Source of the DNA: Lepraria neglecta
Taxonomy: Eukaryota; Ascomycota; Lecanoromycetes; Lecanorales; Stereocaulaceae
Direction: 5' to 3'
Assembly (NCBI GenBank): GCA_033220425.1
Contig: CM065653.1
Location: forward strand, 2,108,001-2,172,000
Length of the DNA stretch: 64,000 nt
This document shows, piece by piece, positions 59,181 through 64,000 of the stretch (position 1 is its first letter; every line of letters begins with the position of its first letter). The position numbers were made by a program, and so were the translations under genes. The notes below the pieces were generated by a model, which saw only the letters and a list, made by a program, of their open reading frames with translations, searched no databases and had not been told where the DNA came from.

Positions 59181-59629
59181 AAGCTTCATTCGTCTCCCTA
59201 AGTGGAGAAAGCATCCGGCGTACAGAGTTAGGGATCCAGCATGAAGTGAGTGAGCAAGCGAATGGAACAACTTTCATGTTATAGAGAGTTTTCTTGGCGT
59301 GAGTTTCGCCAAGGGAAATAGAGCAAAAGGGTTCGACGATGGCTATTTGTACTATAAGATTCCTTCGCTGGCTGTATTGACCTAATCATGAACATTGATA
59401 AACAATTTTCGATCCCTGTTGATGACGTGGTTGAGGTCATAGACAGCGTTCTGCTGATGTACTGATGATCGTATCTATAGTACGGATCAAGATATCACCG
59501 ACATGAATGTTATTCTAGTAGACTATACCTTACGACCTCGACCCCGACCCAATTAATTCACGGGTCTCCATTCACAGATTCCATAAGTCCAAGCTTGATC
59601 CCACTTACTCAATAACATTCAATTAATTA
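59181..59629. other. 3' flank of PSY2 / intergenic region
   Basis: About 450 bp between the PSY2 stop and the PNT pseudogene. No gene seen. Confidence 0.45.
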
Positions 59630-60097
59630 ATGTCACGTACGCAACACCAACGCACTCAAATCCAAAACCAACCCACTAACCCACACAACTCCAGCAACGC
59701 CACAAACACCCAATTCACCTATCGCATCCCCAACACCCCCTACATTCTCTACCTCTTCGAAATCGGCGAGATTATACCACTCGGTCCCCTCCAAGACGTC
59801 TACTGAACACTAATCAACTACATCCAAGACGAGATCGACGCCGGCCAAGCATCCACAGTCCCCCCGATTCTTATATGTCGGCACCCTGAGATCACTAGCG
59901 TAGAATTCCTCTTTCAATGATTTGGAAGCCAGTATTCTTGTACTTGTCGGAGTTTGTCGGATGTGTTTGAGGCTCTTAGGTATGTTACGGCTGATCGGGG
60001 GTTTTCTGGTTCGCACGTTGCGTTTTCGCGAGCGAGTAAGTTCGGGCTTTATTGGGTTGGAGGGGTTTGGAGAGGGTGTTCATGGAGGCGTTGGTGA
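59630..60097 (+). pseudogene. PNT-family paralogue, degraded (single domain)
   Basis: From an ATG at 59,630 a 155-codon frame reads NATNTQFTYRIPNTPYILYL and PLQDVY, then Y.QDEIDAGQ, matching the damaged genes at 61.5 and 62.6 kb and, more distantly, both domains of the protein at 39,983-41,027. Two TGA codons interrupt it, near 59,804 and 59,918. There is no signal peptide in this frame, so a 5' exon may be missing. Later parts (SLSDVFEALRYVTADRGF) keep the family's second helix. Confidence 0.6.
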
Positions 60098-61492
60098 GTG
60101 TAATGGTGGAATGTAAGGTAGGCAGTACGCTGTTTGAGAGAAGGCGGTGTAGAGTGTATTTTTGATTCTCGGTGTTGTTATACGGACATGAACCTGCTTC
60201 GAACGTACCACTTAAGGCGCACTGGTTATACCCCAACAGAAGTGGCCTTGCAGTTCTACCCTATATACTTGAATGTGAACTCACGAGGCTGACGAAAATA
60301 TGAGACAACCGATTACCATAGCGTTGCACCCTTGAAGCTACTGTTCTTGATATTCGACGAGTTCGGTATTTGATCAACCTTTCGCTATCTAGCACCGCTC
60401 GAACAGGTGAAGCCTAGGACTTCGCGAAATCTGAAAAAAACATTAATGGGATACATTTCCGAGATTTATCTTGTCACACGCTTGCTTGAGGCCATAGAGA
60501 TACTTCAACCATGTGTATTGGCTGCTCTGATGCGCCCTAAGTTGGTTAAATGCACGAGTCTTCGCGTTGCCACCTTCGCGCGAGAGAAGGGATGTATGTT
60601 GAGGATGCGGACGGTGAGGTTGGGGAATAAGTGGGGATGGGTGACGCTGCTGGAGGGGAGAAACAGGTGATGGATGAAGCGGACGGAAACGCGAGTTCAG
60701 AAGTGGAGTCCCGCTACTTGAAGACATATGAGAACATGGCGAGCGAGGCTCAATAGTTACGACAAATAAAAGACTAACTACTTGAAAGCCCAATATCAGA
60801 TACTAACGCCAATAGTATAAGGGCTGGTGTGCCATAAGTGTTAGCTTGTCGAGGCTACTAAAGTGTTGATGTATGTGAGGAAAGGAGCGTGGATTAGACG
60901 GATATGGCTCGCACATTGGGGAAAGAAGTGGTGTTTGGGTATTGAGTGGATTTATCATTATGGTAGAATACTAAGTTGAAAAGCTCAGAGATGGCAACAT
61001 TACTGAGATTAATGGGTGGAAATGAGCGAGATCTTTCGAGTTGGGAGCTGGAAATTGGTAATTCCACTGAGAAACAAGCAGAGATTGTGGAGCTTTCCTG
61101 GAGCTTGGTGGGGGATGAGAGATAAGGGATCGCGAAGGTAGGGTCATTTCTAGTATCAATTTTGGCCTGGGTCTGGGATTTTGGATGTTCAGTGGTATGG
61201 AAAAAGATGTTGCGAGCAATGAATTTGACTGTGAAGAATGTATTGGAGGCGGCATCAGGTGGTGGTCTTTTGTGCGGGCTTTTGGCTGCCCGCGTCACTG
61301 ACGATTTTGGGTACCCGTTTATACTCTTCTTACAGCAGAAAGGCCAGATGGCGAGTTTCGATTAGATTTCGCATGGCCAGACACAACTTCGATGTTGGCG
61401 TGATATGCGAAGCTCAATTTGGGAGGACATCCGCTCAGCACACCAAACCTCGGCTTTCGACGTTCCCTTTCACGTCTTCCCAATTAGGTGAT
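60098..61492. other. Intergenic region
   Basis: About 1.4 kb. A 134-codon minus-strand frame (60,894-61,298) has no similarity I recognise and no signal peptide. I leave it uncalled. Confidence 0.4.
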
Positions 61493-62215
61493 CTAGCTGG
61501 TTGCAATATCTGCGTAGGTATCGTTAGGCTGCACCCCATTGAAATCGAGTCGATCAATTTTGCCCGCACCAAATTCCTCAAAAGGGCCCGACTCAGGGTT
61601 CCAAATAACCTGATACGTACACGCTCGAAAGAACACATCATAAGGTGGCGGCATCTCCTTTTCAGTCATCAGGGAACGAAGTGCCGTGTAGATTACTAGC
61701 AAGTCCGCAAAAGAACCTCTCCGCCGGCTGTCGAGATTCTGTCAATAGAGACCCACTCTCTGGCTCATAGAACGTCCTAAGGTGATGAGTTCAGAGAGTA
61801 TAAAGCCTCCCTGGCCGCTATCGATTTGGGTTTGTATGTCGTCTATGGCTTTTTGATAGACTATTTGGAGTTCCTTGAGGGGGAGAGTGGAGCCGAAATG
61901 GTGGAGGTAGAGGATGTAGTCTGTGTTGGGGATTATAATCTGGAAATCGTTTGTGGCGTTGCTGGATTGCTTGAGTTAGTACCTAGGCAGGTGGAGGAGA
62001 GGTATGAGGGGTTTAACATACGTGAAGCCTTTACTGTGAGTGCTGTTAAGTAGTTGGACTAGTTCTATGCCCTTAGTGGCATTGCTTGACTGAGAATCGG
62101 TAGTAAATGGAGCGAAGCTCCAATAGATCCATCTTTATAGGCTGCTGAGAGAGCAGCAGCAGCCGATAAAACCAATCCGGAGAAGCAGGAAAAGGCGAGA
62201 AGTATGAGGTAGGAG
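61493..62215 (-). pseudogene. PNT-family secreted-protein paralogue, degraded
   Basis: A hydrophobic segment (SYLILLAFSCFSGLVLSAAA, about 62,130-62,210) looks like a signal peptide but lacks an in-frame ATG. Downstream the family core is clear: NDFQIIIPNTDYILYL, HHFGSTLPLKELQIVYQKAI, QTQIDSGQ, then NLDSRRRGSFADLLVIYTAL and a C-terminal part ending DTYADIATS. One TGA replaces the Trp that the 62.6-kb paralogue has before the NLD motif (near 61,734). An intron probably lies at about 61,990-62,050, but its ends are not certain. Confidence 0.6.
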
Positions 62216-62578
62216 AGAAAATCATAGCAGGTATGTCTGGTTGAAGCTTTTAAAGAGTTTTGTTAAAAAAGAAACTTGGCCAATAATCAAAGACCTGGCG
62301 GAAAAGGCGTGGGTTCACGTGGGATGCTGTATATTAGTAGCAACCGGCATGAGTTTTTATTGAAATGTTAGCGAGCGAGTATTGCGTCCAAAATTTTATG
62401 CCGCCGATACTTTGCGGTCGGGCATGTCGAATCGCGTATATAGAGGGTAAAGTAGTTTTGCCATCGCATAATATGAGGCGCCAATGCTCAAATTGGCGCT
62501 TTCGGTATAAGCAGACGCTGCGCTGCACATGAACTCCAACATCGCGCATGCTCTTTCAAGATACTGTTTCGGACTTCA
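62216..62578. other. Intergenic region
   Basis: No gene recognised between the two minus-strand PNT paralogues. Confidence 0.4.
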
Positions 62579-63225
62579 TCAAGAACGTGCGATTAACCGT
62601 GCCAGTATTGAATTAGGAAGAATATAGCTAGATGCAATAGCTCCGCTAGTGCCGTTAGCCAACAACAAATCAGGCCACAAACCCTGGCCGATCTTTACCC
62701 TACCGACGACCTCCGCAAAGCCTGGCTCTTGCTGCAACTTAGTGGGGTTTCGGGAATTCTTCATCGGCCGTAACCAGCCAAAGCGCCTCGAATATGCATA
62801 TCAGATCTTTCCAGGAGCCCCGGCGTTGCTCATCGAGATTTCGCCAGAATAAATCTACGGTAGCGCTTTTGACGCCAGCATTGCGGGTTATGTAGTCTGC
62901 TTGACCGCTGTCGACTTGCTCTTGCGCTTTCTGGATAATGGCTTGGTAAGCTCTTTGAAGTTGGGCGAGTGGTAGAGAATCGCCGAATGAGAACAGGAAA
63001 AGGGTGTAGTTTGTGTTGGGTATGGCGAAACTGAAGTCGTCTGTGGCGTTGAGGAGTAGGCCCGAGTCTTTCGTGGTATTCGCGGATTGAGGTTCACTGA
63101 GTAAGTGGAATAGTCGCTAGTGTAGGAGCGATGTTGGGAATCGTGGGAAGGGCTGTGGCGGGAATGTTGAGAATGCTGAGAGTTGATAAGCAGAGTAGGA
63201 TGGAAAGAATGGTAGGAAGAAACAT
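62579..63225 (-). pseudogene. PNT-family secreted-protein paralogue, degraded
   Basis: ATG at 63,225 opens with MFLPTILSILLCLSTLSIL and PATA, a clear signal peptide. The frame then stops, and the mature part continues in another frame: NATDDFSFAIPNTNYTLFLF, FGDSLPLAQLQRAYQ, QEQVDSGQ and FWRNLDEQRRGSWKDLICIF. The C-terminal part (EPGFAEVVGRVKIG) lies in a third frame. No intron with acceptable ends explains either frame change, so two small indels are likely. It is closest to the neighbour at 61,493-62,215 on the same strand. Confidence 0.6.
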
Positions 63226-64000
63226 TCTCGGTCAGGAAATTGTTCCTATCCCGTGGAAAAAGACTTTCGATGAAGAGAGCTTGATCATCTAGGAACTTTA
63301 TCGGACGATTGGTCGATCGTTGTCGAGGGAGCAAAACTTAGGCGTAGTTAAGTAGTCAGATTGAGGCGAATGAGAGACGCGACAGCAGATTAAGATAAAA
63401 GTCAAGGAGTGGTAGCTCTGCAAATGCCCGGCTTCAAGGGGGGTGACGAAGGTTATATCGGAGGTATAATAGCGCATTTGCGTCCTTTATAGGTAGGTAA
63501 ATCCAAGCGCGAAGACCTTGTCGCATAAGATGATACCGAAGCTAAGGATTTTCTCACAAGCTCACATAGGCGCTTCCACATCGTCTCTAGATTTCCAGAC
63601 TGATAAGGCGTTGATGAAGTTGTTCATTTGCTCCTGCGACGTCGTGAGCGGTATGAAGTGAGGAAGCTTGCGTGAACTCGATTCGAAAGCATGTACATAA
63701 CTGTCCTTGTCGATAAATCCGGGTCCGTTCTGTCGTAAACTTCAACGAGTTGCACCCCCGAAGGTAGGTACACAGATCGGAGCCGTGAATTTTCAGCAGC
63801 CATAGGGATGTAATCGCCTTCTTTTTATTTTTGGGTCTCTTCGGCTTCTTCCTTTGCCCTGGCTTGAGCAATCGTGCCATTCAAGCTCCTTCGTCGCTGT
63901 GATTTGGCAATAGTTTGGGAAGGCTGTTGCTCTATAAGAGCACAGCGTCGTCGTTCCCTAGATCTAGAGGGAAATTTCCCGACCAACTGCTGTAATCTGT
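63226..64000. other. Right end of window, no gene recognised
   Basis: About 775 bp. A 97-codon minus-strand frame (63,587-63,880) has a very basic start and no recognisable domain. It may be chance or part of a gene continuing outside. Confidence 0.35.

Noticed and set aside
60894-61298. 134-codon minus-strand frame
   Set aside because: No recognisable domain or signal peptide, and an overlapping alternative frame of similar length; not enough for a gene call.
1-64000. tRNA, rRNA or other structural RNA genes
   Set aside because: None recognised by eye; a tRNAscan/Infernal run would be decisive.

Overview
The window reads as nuclear DNA of a filamentous ascomycete (Pezizomycotina). Support: GT-AG introns of about 40-150 nt, fungal-specific families (DUF7708 P-loop proteins, DUF7025 AAA ATPase, LysM and GPI-anchored secreted proteins), and a block of transposons whose CpA/TpG sites have been turned into TpA, the mark of repeat-induced point mutation (RIP).

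Bases 1 to about 29,200 are a gene-free, AT-rich, nested transposon island. The oldest layer is a plus-strand Ty3/Gypsy fragment cut by the window edge. A second, minus-strand Gypsy element (LTRs 4,268-4,477 and 14,056-14,265) follows. A third, a minus-strand chromovirus (LTRs 14,290-14,400 and 28,331-28,459, target duplication AGAGA), contains a complete fourth one (21,455-27,914, duplication AAAGT). Set into these hosts are a 2.4-kb gag-only LTR element (6,158-8,593), Helitron-like repeats (512-1,476, 10,607-11,630 and a partial copy at 28,465-29,023), TA-flanked MITEs (2,313-2,937, 17,442-18,057) and a palindromic hAT-like MITE (11,933-12,534). The nesting gives a relative order of insertion. 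Composition changes abruptly near 29,190.

From 29.2 to 64 kb the DNA is ordinary genic sequence. In order it holds: mitochondrial ribosomal protein bL9m; a membrane protein with one internal stop beside a MITE; a DUF7708/P-loop STAND-like protein; a 12-exon DUF7025 AAA ATPase with a CCHC zinc knuckle; a secreted two-domain protein; wrecked adhesin-like and LysM genes; a GPI-anchored protein; an SLC35F transporter; an F-box protein; a small Kex2-type repeat peptide precursor; two MYND-like mini-proteins; PSY2/SMEK (PP4 regulatory subunit 3); and three decayed paralogues of the secreted protein at 40 kb.

The housekeeping genes (bL9m, the SLC35F transporter, PSY2) are intact. Several secreted or surface genes between 41 and 63 kb are pseudogenes. 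Many of their stops fit C-to-T change at CAA/CAG codons, as expected if RIP or related decay reached lineage-specific genes near the repeat island. The most novel-looking intact items are the Kex2-type peptide precursor (51,378-51,688), the AAA ATPase with a retroelement-like knuckle, and the dispersed 'PNT' secreted family. No rRNA, tRNA or CRISPR array was recognised.
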